DNA of 64,000 nucleotides, taken from contig CM044964.1 in assembly GCA_024516035.1 (NCBI GenBank), positions 4,566,240 to 4,630,239 on the forward strand, in the 5' to 3' direction. Below the pieces are notes generated by a model. That model made no database searches and was not told the origin of the DNA. It saw nothing but the letters and a program-made list of their open reading frames with translations. Within the stretch, counting starts at the first letter, position 1. Each line of letters starts with the position of its first letter. This DNA is from Bactericera cockerelli (lineage: Eukaryota > Arthropoda > Insecta > Hemiptera > Triozidae). This document shows, piece after piece, positions 47,131 to 56,915 of this stretch. The translations under genes and the position numbers were made by a program.

Positions 47131-47270
47131 TTAAGAGCGAAATTAATAGACAAATTCTACATCACAAGTCATTCATTGCTAAGCGTCGGTTTTCTCTATC
47201 TTACACAGTACGCAATCCGTGACTTAGCGCCACAGAGGTGTTACAAAAACGTCTATTAATTCTGCCCTAA
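47131..47270. mobile_element. MITE K, copy 1
   Basis: 140 bp. Starts TTAAGAGCGAAATTAATAGA and ends TCTATTAATTCTGCCCTAA, an inverted repeat of about 21 bases. The inside (AAGCGTCGGTTTTCTCTATC) matches 55906-56037 in the other orientation. Confidence 0.85.
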
Positions 47271-47312
47271 GAGATCTGTGAGGTGGTATCAGGTTTTTAT
47301 TTCTATTTTCTC

Positions 47313-47505
47313 GATAGGCTTGGTGGTTAAGAATCACGTCTGGTGACCCAGGTTAGCGTAGGGATCCGTTGGTACGATTTCCATCCAATGAATGATTTTT
47401 TTCTCATATTTGACCACTTTGTCCATATTTGTTTTTGACCACATAATTATGTCATCAAATCTACTGGTGGAATGAAAACGCATTTCAGAGGCTAATAAGT
47501 TTTTT
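47313..47505 (+). mobile_element. SINE family F, diverged copy
   Basis: TGGTTAAGAATCACGTCTGG, GTAGGGATCCGTTGGTACGA, CATCAAATCTACTGGTGGAA. Confidence 0.65.
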
Positions 47506-47522
47506 TTAAATAATAATATTTA

Positions 47523-47690
47523 AAAAGGTAGTTGTGCCCCGGAACTGCATTCGTATTACTTCAGGGCACTTTACCTTTACATCCATGTCATTTCGGAAAT
47601 GGAAAAACTCGGTTAGAATTTTCCGCTCAAGCCGGGATTCGAACCCGAAACCTCCGGGTCAGCAACCAATGCTCTGAACGAAAGTGACGG
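47523..47690 (-). mobile_element. SINE family E copy
   Basis: Minus strand head ends CCGGAGGTTTCGGGTTCGAA and TCCCGGCTTGAGCGG. Body CGGGGCACAACTACC at its 3' end. Confidence 0.85.
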
Positions 47691-47803
47691 TTGAAAGGGA
47701 GATTTGGGGATTTTTAGAGAGTAGTTTCTAGAATGAGTCCTTGGGCAACTATTTGAGCTTATTATCGGATCTCATCAGTAGGCGATCAATTCATGAGTTC
47801 TGT

Positions 47804-47975
47804 GAAGGGTTGGGTGGAAGAGATTGCCATAGATAATAACTCCGCCCTTTAGTTAGGACTTATATATTTTCTATTCTTTTTCCTTTTATTGTATATATTG
47901 TTTCCATCTTTTAAATGTCATGATAATTATTGTACTGTACATATATCTTTTATATCTAATAAAGTGTTTAATTAT
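47804..47975 (+). mobile_element. LINE-like 3' tail, copy 3
   Basis: GAAGGGTTGGGTGGAAGAGA, TGCCATAGATAATAACTCCG, ending TTTATATCTAATAAAGTG. Confidence 0.6.
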
Positions 47976-47983
47976 AATAATAG

Positions 47984-48256
47984 TTGTAGTCACTGTGGCA
48001 GAGCGAGTTAGCGCGCTAGGCATTGCACACATGGTGACCTGGGTTCGATTCCCAGCGGGGGAGGATTTTTTCTGCTCTGTACTTGGATGTTCGGTGTCCA
48101 TTCATACCTCGTGAGGAAAAATGAGTAGCTGCTTTAATGTGAAGCAGCGACCAGTGGCAGAATCTTAGGCAAAAAAATAATACAAAATATTATAAATTAA
48201 AGTGGTAAAGTCCTATGATTCTGCGCTACCCACTAAAATTGTGACATAATAACACA
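47984..48256 (+). mobile_element. SINE family B copy
   Basis: GTCACTGTGGCAGAGCGAGT, GCGCTAGGCATTGCACACAT, GGGTTCGATTCCCAGCGGGG, TCATACCTCGTGAGGAAAAA, ending TTCTGCGCTACCCACTAAAA. Confidence 0.9.
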
Positions 48257-48601
48257 AAGAAAAAGCATTATTATTATTATTATTATAATAGTTCTAAACA
48301 CCCGTACTACCAACAGAAACATTTTTAATATATTCCAATTAAAACTATTGAAAGAAGGAATATCTGTGAAAAACTAGGTGAGATGAATTCCAAAGACTTA
48401 GAATTTCACTAGAAGCTATATGTTCTTAAAATGTATTCAATAGCTTTTTTATGTAAAAATGGTTGGTTTGAAAGTATTTTATAAATTTAACTGTAATTTT
48501 ATACGAGTGTACTCACATGGATGGTAATTAAATCTAATTAGAAAAATATAATTACAATAATAAATTATAGTGATTCCGCAGCAAAATATTCAGAAATACA
48601 C
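48257..48601. other. Intergenic, nothing recognised
   Basis: AT-rich; only ATT triplet runs. Confidence 0.5.
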
Positions 48602-48830
48602 CTAAATGACGGTGGTAGAAGGATTGCATGGACGTCCAGATTCAATGTCTAGGCTCCTGCCTTGTCCAAAATGATTTCTTTTCTTTTCCTAGTAAATAAT
48701 AACTAACCAAAATTGGAGGCTTTAATTTTTTTTTTAAAAAACCTAATAACTCATTGAGGTTAATATGGGAAGCTGGTTTGTAAGTTTCCAGCGAATGGAG
48801 GATAAAACCTCCGTCTAGAATATTGAACAA
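48602..48830 (-). mobile_element. Family H copy, 5' truncated
   Basis: Minus strand carries GGAGGTTTTATCCTCCATTC as reverse of the body and GAGCCTAGACATTGAATCTG..CAATCCTTCTACCACCGTCA as tail. Confidence 0.65.
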
Positions 48831-48987
48831 AAAAGACGCTCTTGAAACTTCCTCAAACATATTAAGTAGTTAAGTAAACCAGAGAGGAAATTGCTCGAGT
48901 ATTAAGATTACTGTGCCCTCCGGATTGCAAATGGCAGAAATATATTATCTGTAAAATAACAACAAAAAAAATACAAAAACGAACACA

Positions 48988-49185
48988 ATATTTCCGATTT
49001 CTAATATTAAAAATTTACCGGTAGTAATATCTGTCAAAAAAAAGTTATCATATTTGTGTTATTTACAATCGTGAATACAACCACTGAAACTCGATTAACT
49101 AAATATTTGCCTAACTTGAGACTTGAACCACCGAACTGCGATTACAAGTCCGCCGCCCTATCACTCAAGCTACTGAGGTCGGTTT
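48988..49185 (-). mobile_element. SINE family D copy with a dispersed palindrome at its edge
   Basis: 49042-49185 minus: GACCTCAGTAGCTTGAGTGA, GGCGGACTTGTAATCGCAGT, GTGGTTCAAGTCTCAAG. At 48988-49025 there is TTTCCGATTTCTAATATTA then AAAATTTACCGG. Confidence 0.8.
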
Positions 49186-49389
49186 TATTACTTCATACTG
49201 TTCTGTTAAGCTACGCCCAGACTGTTTACAATTCAGACAGCTGCTTATCCTCAGCTAGGACTAATGGATGACTAGCATTGTTGAAGTTATGATGAAGATG
49301 ATGAATGGTCCAAGTTACTATCTATACCAAGTTAGTACCTATATCTATACCGCAATGACTTACGCTACAGCTCTGTGTCTACGGTTTCT

Positions 49390-49770
49390 CTGTGTAAATT
49401 TAATACTTCTACTGTATGCTACTGTTCTTGTAAGCTACTGTTACTGTACAGCTACTGTTACTGTAATGCTACTGTTACTGTCATGCTACTGTTACTGTGA
49501 TGCTACTGTTACTGTATGCTACTGTTACTGTAATGCTACTGTTACTGTAATGCTACTGCTACTGTACAGCTACTGTTACTGTAATGCTACTACTACTGTA
49601 CAGCTACTGTTACTGTGATGCTACTGTTACTGTAATGCTATTGTTACTGTACAGCTACTGTTACGTAATGCTACTGTACTGTAATGCTACGTTACTGTGA
49701 TGCTACTACTGTAAACTTCTGCTACTGATGCTACGTTACTGTGATGCTATACTATGTACACATGTACTGT
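49390..49770. repeat. CTACTGTTACTGTAATG minisatellite
   Basis: Roughly twenty copies of GCTACTGTTACTGTAAT with CAG variants, decaying toward 49770. Confidence 0.93.
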
Positions 49771-49839
49771 AATGCACTGCTCTGTAGTCACCGTCATTGC
49801 ATAGAGTTGTATTGTACAAAAATGGCTATACTTAAAAAT

Positions 49840-49895
49840 TCTGCCCAACCCGGATCGAACCCAGGATCTCCAGATCACGGGCAGTAGTCACAAAC
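49840..49895 (-). mobile_element. Family H head fragment
   Basis: Minus strand TGATCTGGAGATCCTGGGTT then CGATCCGGGTTGGGCAG, a tRNA-like B-box region as at 22150. Confidence 0.55.
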
Positions 49896-50040
49896 GTTTC
49901 TTTTTTAACTTATACAAAAAAGAAGAAAAAAAGGGACGCGTGTGCCGCTATGTCAAATAAACTTTAGTGCCAATAAAATTGGTCACAAAATCTAGCACCT
50001 TCAATAAATCAAATCTCTTTATTAGGGTTTTATAACTATC

Positions 50041-51480
50041 TTGACTGCTTCTCTACTCTCTCTCAATTTCTCTCCCTCTTTTCTCTCTCTCTATTTCTCT
50101 CCTCTTTTCTCTCTCTCTATTTCTCTCCCTCTTTTTCTCTCTCTCTATTTCTCTCCCTCTTTTTCTCTCTCTCTCTCCTTTTCTCCTCTCTTTTCTCTCC
50201 CTCTATTTCTCTCCCTCTTTTTCTCTCTCACTCTATTTCTCTCCCTCTTTTTCTCTCTCACTCTATTTCTCTCCTCTTTTTCTCTCTCTCTATTTCTCTC
50301 CTCTTTTCTCTCTCTATTTCTCTCCTCTTTTTCTCTCTCTCTATTTCTCTCCCTCTTTTTCTCTCTCTCTATTTCTCTCCCTCTTTTTCTCCTCTATTTC
50401 TCTCCTCTTTTCTCTCCTCTTTTCTCTCCTCTTTTTTCTCATCTATTTCTCCCTCTTTCCTCTCTCTTTCTCTCCTCTTTCTCTTCTCTATTTCTCTCCC
50501 TCTTTTTCTCTCTCTCTATTTCTCTCCCTCTTTTTCTCTCTCTCTATTTCTCTCCCTCTTTTTCTCTCTCTCTATTTCTCTCCCTCTTTTTCTCTCTCTC
50601 TATTCCCTCTTCTCCTCTCATTCTCTTCTTTTCTCTCTCTCATTTCTTTTTCTCTCCTCTATTTTCTCCTCTTTCTCTTCAATTTCTCTCCTCTTTTTCT
50701 CTCTCTCTATTTCTCTCCCTCTTTTTCTCTCTCTCTATTTCTCTCCCTCTTTTTCTCTCTCTCTATTTCTCTCCCTCTTTTTCTCTCTCTCTATTTCTCT
50801 CCCTCTTTTTCTCTCTCTCTATTTCTCTCCCTCTTTTTCTCTCTCTGATATTTCTCTCCCTCTTTTTCTCTCTCTATTTCTCTCCCTCTTTTTCTCTCTC
50901 TCTATTCTCTTCTCCCTCTTTTCTCTCTCTCTATCTCTCTCTTCTCTCTTCCTCTTTTTTCTTCTCTCTCTATTTTCTCTCCCTCTTTTTCCTTCTCTCT
51001 CTTATTTCTCTCCCCTCTTTTTTTTCTCTCTATTTTCTTTTCCCTCTTTTTCTTCTCGTCTCTCTTTTTTCCTTCCCTTTTTCTCTCTCTTAATCTTCTC
51101 CTTTTTTTCTTCTCTTCTAATTTCTCTTCCTTTTTCTTCTCTCTAATTTCTCTCCCTCTTTTTCTCTTCAAATTTCTCTACCTATTTCTTCCTTCTCTCT
51201 CAATTTCCTCCCTCTTTTTTTCTCTATTAATTTTCTCCTTTTTTTCTCTCTCTTATTTCTCTTCCCTCTTTTTCTCTCGCTCTCTATTTCCTCCCTCTTT
51301 TTTCTCTCTCTCTATTTTCTCCTCTTTTTTCTTTCTTTTCTCTCCCTCTTTTTTTCTCTCTCATCTATTCTCTCCTATTTTCTTTCTTCTCTCTTCTCTG
51401 TTTTTCCTTTCTTCCCTTCCTCTCTCTTTTCCTTCTTTCCTGTAATCTTTTCTCTCCCTCTCTTTTTTTTACCTCTCTCT
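50041..51480. repeat. Long CT-rich minisatellite
   Basis: About 1.44 kb of variants of CTCTATTTCTCTCCCTCTTT plus TTCTCTCT (28 bases), with weaker CT-rich sequence on to about 52030. The 350-codon frame across it is an artefact of the repeat. Confidence 0.95.
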
Positions 51481-52283
51481 CCCTATTTCTTGATTTCTTT
51501 TTTATTTATATATATTCTCTCTCTCTCACCTTTCAGTTTTTCATTTTTATTAAATATTCATTGTCTTTATCTTTGTCTTCTTTTTAGAGCTATCCTCATT
51601 CCTTATCTTTCTTCCTTCTGGGACCTAAATTTTATTCTAGAATGTTCTTCTCTCTCGCTCCTCTCTCTTTTCACTTTTCTCTCTTTCTCTCTTACTCATT
51701 CCTCTTTTCTCTTTGTCTTTCTCTCGCCCTCTTTTCTATCTTTCTCTCTTTCTCTTTTCTATTCAATTCAATTCAAATATTTTATTGTTATATTTATAGG
51801 TATAAACATTTTAAACAATTTACAATAATGCCTTAAATACATAAAAAAACACTAACACTAGCAAGACCTGTCTAACTTAATATTTATCTATCTACTTATT
51901 CAATATGTGAAAATTCTATCTTTGTCTTTCTCTCGCTCTCATTTCTGTTTTCTCTTTTTCGTTCTCTTTTCTCTTCTCTTCTCTCTTTTTTCTCTCTATC
52001 TCCTTCTCCCTCTCTCTCTCTCTTATACTCTTCATACATGGATATTTAATGAAAAGTAATATCTAGTTTGTACTTTACAGCGAGAACAGCATCTCGAGAT
52101 TCAGCGGAGATTCCTGGAGATGAAATTAGTTCACGAAATTTTAAATTGAAATTCCTCGCTAATTAACAACAGCAACTTTTCATGAAACGCTCGCTAAAGT
52201 ATTCTTAATAAATATGTAGCAAAAATGTTAGAAAACCCGAGGTAAGGGAGAAATAGGTCGATCAATTTGATGATAATTTTCTG
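51481..52283. other. CT-rich flank and unique AT-rich sequence
   Basis: CT-rich to about 52030, then 250 bases without a recognised feature. An unrecognised 100-bp insert at 51765-51910 separates two CT tracts. Confidence 0.5.
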
Positions 52284-52450
52284 CCCTGTTAGCTCAGTGG
52301 CCAAGGCGTCCGACTGGTAATCCAGAGGTCGCGGGTTCGAAACCCAGCCAAGACACGACAAGTTATTCCTCATTAGGGATTTTGACCATTATTTCTGGTA
52401 TCATTTAAAATTCTGATACATATTCCCATTTTTAATAAAATTATTTTTAT
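52284..52450 (+). mobile_element. SINE family C copy
   Basis: Head CCCTGTTAGCTCAGTGGCCA, AGGCGTCCGACTGGTAATCC, GCGGGTTCGAAACCCAGCC. Looks close to a tRNA-Thr-like head but continues into the C body. Confidence 0.85.
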
Positions 52451-52767
52451 TATAATAATAATAATTAGAGTTCAATACAATAAAGTGGACATTTATTTAT
52501 TCTGTCGGATTAGAGTACTATAAATTAGGACAAAAAAGTCTGGTCTTCTTTTTCTTCTTTCACTTTGCCTTTTCCCAATTATACTTGGGGTCGGTATTGT
52601 TCAACCTCATGGTTGAACAATACCGACACCAAATAGTGGTGCTACTAGAAAGTCTAATGATGGCACCATATTCCACCACATAATATAATTTAGCCAAAAC
52701 AACTGCTGGGCAGTTTGTTTTGGTGCCATTTGTTAGTGGTCAACATTTTAATAATTATAATACCACT

Positions 52768-53072
52768 GTTTCGTGGAAAGTGACCACCAGGCAAGGTTCA
52801 CGCTTTAAAGCCTTTTCTACCACCTAACCATCAGAGTCTTATTATTATGTGGTCACAAACTCAATGAGGAAAATTCATGCCCTGGGAGAGATTCAAACCA
52901 ACGGATCCCTACGGTACCTGGATTACAAGACTAGTGCTTTAACCACGTGATCTCCAGTGCACTTTCAAGTGAACGAGGAAAATTTTGTGCATTGGGTGAT
53001 ACTCGAACCCACGGATCCCCACTCGACATAGGTAACCATACAGCGCCTTAACCACTTGCCCACCGATGTATA
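52768..53072 (-). mobile_element. SINE family F copy plus second head
   Basis: 52768-52965 minus is a nearly full copy. A second F-like head follows at 52973-53072 (CACTTGCCCACCGATG; GATACTCGAACCCACGGATC as plus-strand text). Two insertions side by side in the same orientation. Confidence 0.75.
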
Positions 53073-53204
53073 ATTTAAAACTGACCAACCTTGAGAGAGA
53101 AAAAAAATGCTTCACCCCCTTCTAATAAAATCTTGTGAGAACATTTTATGATGTATACAAATATGTTACATTTTGAATATTCGGTTGTAGGAACTTATCC
53201 TCAT

Positions 53205-53342
53205 GAGGAAATTCGAGAAGTTGCAATTGTGATATCACAACCACTCAAACTAGCTTTACATAATGTTTGCTTAACTTGGGACTCGAACCATGGACCTCCA
53301 GGTTACAAGTCTGCCGCCTTATCGATCAAGTTCCTGAGGTAA
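53205..53342 (-). mobile_element. SINE family D copy
   Basis: Minus strand ACCTCAGGAACTTGATCGAT, AAGGCGGCAGACTTGTAACC, TGGAGGTCCATGGTTCGAGT; the tail has GTTGTGATATCACAATTGC. Confidence 0.85.
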
Positions 53343-53879
53343 GTAAGTTGCTGTAGTAAATTCAGGGATGCATCTCCTCGGCCGAGGTGTGAAGAACGCT
53401 TTACACAAAGAAAGAGACATCAGACTGGACACAGAACAAAGTTTTGCACGTATAAGAATTTTTAGTAAGATTCATAATTTATTTTTTAAACTCAGTCAGA
53501 TACTCAGACTTCAGATAGCTCAAAACCGCGAAGCTTTTCAAAAAAGCAATCCATTTTTTTTAAATTCGCCATTAAAAAAAAAATCTACTTTTGGAGATTT
53601 TCAGTAAAAATCTGTAGTCTGTTCGACCCACAATAGAATAGAATAGAATAGAATATACCTTGTTTATACTGCCGAGGTAAGACTGAAAAGTCCCTTTACT
53701 CCAGCAGTCAAACAGGTCTTATATATTTTATGGGATACATATTTTACATGTTAATATAATAATAAAAAACCATGTTTATTAAAAAAAAAAAAAAAAAAAT
53801 ACAATACTGACCAGTACTACGACTATGTTAATAATGGGAGTAGTCTTTTTGCTTCGTCTTATTTTTTTCCACAAGACTA
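53343..53879. other. Intergenic, (AATAG)n at 53632-53655
   Basis: A short pentamer run and an A run at 53780. The rest is not recognised. Confidence 0.5.
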
Positions 53880-54460
53880 TAGCAACAAGTTGTGTTAGTA
53901 AAGCAACTATCAGTATAGCAACAAGTTGTGTTAGCATATCAACCAGTTGTGTTAGTATAGCAACAAGTTGTGTTAGTAAAGCTACTATCAGTGTAGCAAC
54001 CAGTTGTGTTAGTATAGCAACTAGTTGTATTAGTATAGCAACTATAAATATAGCAACTATCAGTATAGCAACTAGTTGTGTTAGTATAGCAACTATCAGT
54101 ATAGCAACCAGTTGTGTTAATAAAGCAACTATCAGTATAGCAACTAGTTGTGTTAGTATAGCAACTATCAGCATAGCAACCAGTTGTGTTAGTATAGCAA
54201 CTATCAGTATAGGAACAAGTTGTGTTAGTATAGCAACTATCAGTATAGCAACAAGTTGTGTTAGTATAGCAACTATCAGTATAGCAACAAGTTGTGTTAG
54301 TATAGCAACTATCAGTATAGCGACAAGTTGTGTTAGTGTAGCAACTATCAGTATAGCAACCAGTTGTGTTAATAAAGCAACTATCAGTATAGCAACAAGT
54401 TGTGTCAGTATAGCAACCAGTTGATTTAGTATAGCAACTATTATCATAGCAACTAGTTTT
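53880..54460. repeat. 36-bp satellite, open on both strands
   Basis: About sixteen copies of AGTATAGCAACAAGTTGTGT then TAGTATAGCAACTATC. The period is a multiple of three, so long frames (about 200-250 codons, repeating SCVSIATISIAT or LTQLVAILIVAI) appear on both strands. No evidence that either is translated. Confidence 0.92.
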
Positions 54461-55905
54461 AGAGAGAATATTAGAAAGTTGTATATGAGAGAAGCCAGTT
54501 TGAATTTACTTTCATTGGTTCTAATCAACCCTGCACTGGACTTAGCTACATTCTTGGTCTTAGCTGAAGATAAAAATATGTATAGATAACTACATACTTG
54601 TATGTATTATGTTTACTTATAATATTATGTATATAATTGCCTATAGCCCTATACTCCAGAAAAAAAACCGGACACTTTTGTTTTTTCAAATACTTGAAAA
54701 CTTTTTAGATAGAGACCTGAAATTTTACTATAGTAAATTTAACAATATTTTGAAAATGTTCTAAAAATGAAATGAAATGTCAAACAGTTTTTTTGTTGTT
54801 GTGAATTTGATATTGTCCATTATTTTTACCAAATTTAACGAATAATTCTGCGGTACGATACTATTTTTAAGATTTTGTTTACTGAAGCGACGCTATTATT
54901 AAAAGAATCTTGTCCTTAGACTTTGAGAAAAATGTTTGCCTTTTTTTTTTGGAAAATTGCAGGGGATCCTAGTTGTCTCCTAACCAATGCCCTCCATCCA
55001 ATGTCTTTCCAGCCATCCAGTGCTTTTCAATTTTACGACAAATCTCTAATAATCTTTCTCGCCCCGAGCCTTATCTCCAAGTAGAGTCTTTTATCATCTG
55101 ATGCTTAAGACTCTCATAAAATTATAATTTTAATGTTCACGTTTTTAAATAAAGTTTCAATACATGATTTAAAAAAAAGGCTAAAGTCAGTTTCACTTAC
55201 TGTACCAGAGTACCTACGTAAGAATCTAAGATAAAAGTTAGAACAATTCTAATTAAAAATTCAATGTCCAGTTTTTCGAAACCAAAGAGCCCACCAAAAA
55301 AAATATAGGTCCTAACAGTCTGCTTTAACAAGAAAATGCAAGAACAGTTTTTTGTTCTTCACGGAAGAATCGCTAAAAATTTAGATAAATAGGCAAAAAG
55401 AAGTTATTTAAACCGAATGACCATCGATGTTAGAGCACTATAATAATAATAAAAAAATAAATAAAAGAAAACATTTACTTTACTCAATATATTTTTATCA
55501 AATTTGGTTCAAATATTGTTGAAAACATGCTTATAAAATTTCAAGTCTTTATCTTAAAGAGTTTTTAAGTTATTAAAAAAACAAAATTAAAATAATTATG
55601 TACAATGTATAGTTTGTATGTATAAGAAACTATTGTTTATGTATACGTTCTTTTAAGTTTACGGACTTTCTGTGAATTTATAAAAAATGCAATTTTCCTA
55701 TAAAAAAAAAATCTATTACGATACGAGTTGAAGCCATGTCTTAGTGGACACTATCCCTTAACTTTGACCTTGACAACAACTGTAGAGGTCATATCTAAGC
55801 CGAGTTTTGTAGCTGTATATTAGCTCTGTGGTGTAACGGAACTGTGGCCAGCCTCCGGGACGGAAAATCTTATTTTAAAGTACCTATCGGTCAGCTGATG
55901 AAATC
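54461..55905. other. Intergenic, nothing recognised
   Basis: AT-rich, no gene or repeat family seen. Confidence 0.45.
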
Positions 55906-56037
55906 TAAGGGCGAATTTAATAGACGTTTTTTTAATACCTCTATGACGCTCAGTCACGGATTGCATACTGTGTAAGATAGGGAAAACCGACGCTTAGCAA
56001 TGACTTGTGATATAGAATTTGTCTATTAATTGCGCCT
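55906..56037. mobile_element. MITE K, copy 2 (inverted relative to copy 1)
   Basis: Starts TAAGGGCGAATTTAATAGAC and ends TCTATTAATTGCGCCTCAA. Inside: GATTGCATACTGTGTAAGAT, ACCGACGCTTAGCAATGACT. Confidence 0.85.
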
Positions 56038-56211
56038 CAAGGGTCGTCTTAGAATTGCTAATCCTGTTTCATAACACGGCCCTAAGAGTTATCACCCATT
56101 AGACTCAAAAGATTAGTAGTAGTATTTATTTATATTGACTGGGCACCAAATTTATCAAGTTCTTTTTATCTGAAGATAGCTATTCTATAGCCGATATCTT
56201 GGTATAGTTTG

Positions 56212-56392
56212 CCCTCTCATTCGCTCGGATCTTACAAACATGCTACCAACATTGATCTCACCCAGTCTGGGTTTGGCCAGAATGCCAGCATCACGAAGTC
56301 TTCACCTCGATGGACGATGCTTAACACCGGTGATCCTATGAAAACCGGTGCATTCAACGCACCATCGACGCTGACGAGTCTCAATAGGAGTA
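56212..56392 (+). mobile_element. Family G copy
   Basis: TCTTACAAACATGCTACCAA, CTCACCCAGTCTGGGTTTGG, GTCTTCACCTCGATGGACGA, GTGATCCTATGAAAACCGGT. Confidence 0.75.
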
Positions 56393-56625
56393 TAATAATT
56401 ATAAATGTAAAGGTTGATCACTTAGCTTTGCATACAAAGTAATTTTAAAAGCGCCTATTTAATGTGAAAGTATGCAATATGCAGTATGTTTAACTCTATC
56501 AAACTGTCGCCCCGCGCGCCTTGAAATTAAATACCATTCAATTTTAGTGAAATAATTAGTTTATTTTTTTTAAGATTATCAAAATAGTACACACATTTCC
56601 ATAATACAATAAATAATAATGTCAA

Positions 56626-56631
56626 TTTATT
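56626..56631 (-). terminator. Possible ARL3 polyadenylation signal, within a SINE tail
   Basis: AATAAA on the minus strand, 240 bases after the ARL3 stop, at the 3' edge of a family C SINE fragment. No closer AATAAA is evident. Inference. Confidence 0.4.
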
Positions 56632-56758
56632 TATACTGCCCGATTAAGACTATGAATCCCATTATTCCAGCATTAAGTCCAAGACGAATAATTTTGAGTT
56701 CAAAATGCCAAATGGGAGGATAATTTGTCTTGTCCCGGCTGGGTTTCAAACCCGAGAC
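56628..56758 (-). mobile_element. SINE family C fragment in the ARL3 3' UTR
   Basis: Minus strand: GGGTTTGAAACCCAGCCGG, AAGACAAATTATCCTCCCAT, GTCTTGGACTTAATGCTGGA. The 5' head is missing; it lies 113 bases after the stop codon, in the same orientation as the gene. Confidence 0.8.
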
Positions 56759-56870
56759 CAACAAGATGAGTGAAAGAAGAACATGATGTTGTCGTTGTAG
56801 TTTTTGTTGTAGATAAAAATAATTTTGCTGTCGATGGGAGAAATGAAGGACCTCTTCAAAAATCTTGGTT

Positions 56871-56915
56871 TCACTTTTTCTTCTTGACATTCTGACTGAT
56901 CCAATCCATTCCTTC
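56871..56915 (-). CDS. ARL3: ARL3 last coding exon
   Basis: Acceptor TTTTCAG, then [14 protein letters not shown] and TGA. 45 bases including the stop. Confidence 0.92.
   Translation of the reverse strand, partial: EGMDWISQNVKKKK

Noticed and set aside
49268..49618. 116-codon frame with YCYCNATVTV repeats
   Set aside because: Caused by the CTACTGTTACTGTAATG minisatellite.
50041..51093. A 350-codon Leu/Ser/Phe-rich frame
   Set aside because: It lies wholly in a CT-rich minisatellite whose 28-base unit lacks stops; composition explains it.
52284..52360. Possible tRNA-Thr gene
   Set aside because: It has A and B boxes, but the acceptor arm pairs poorly and the sequence continues into the family C SINE body. 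The same applies to other tRNA-like heads in the window.
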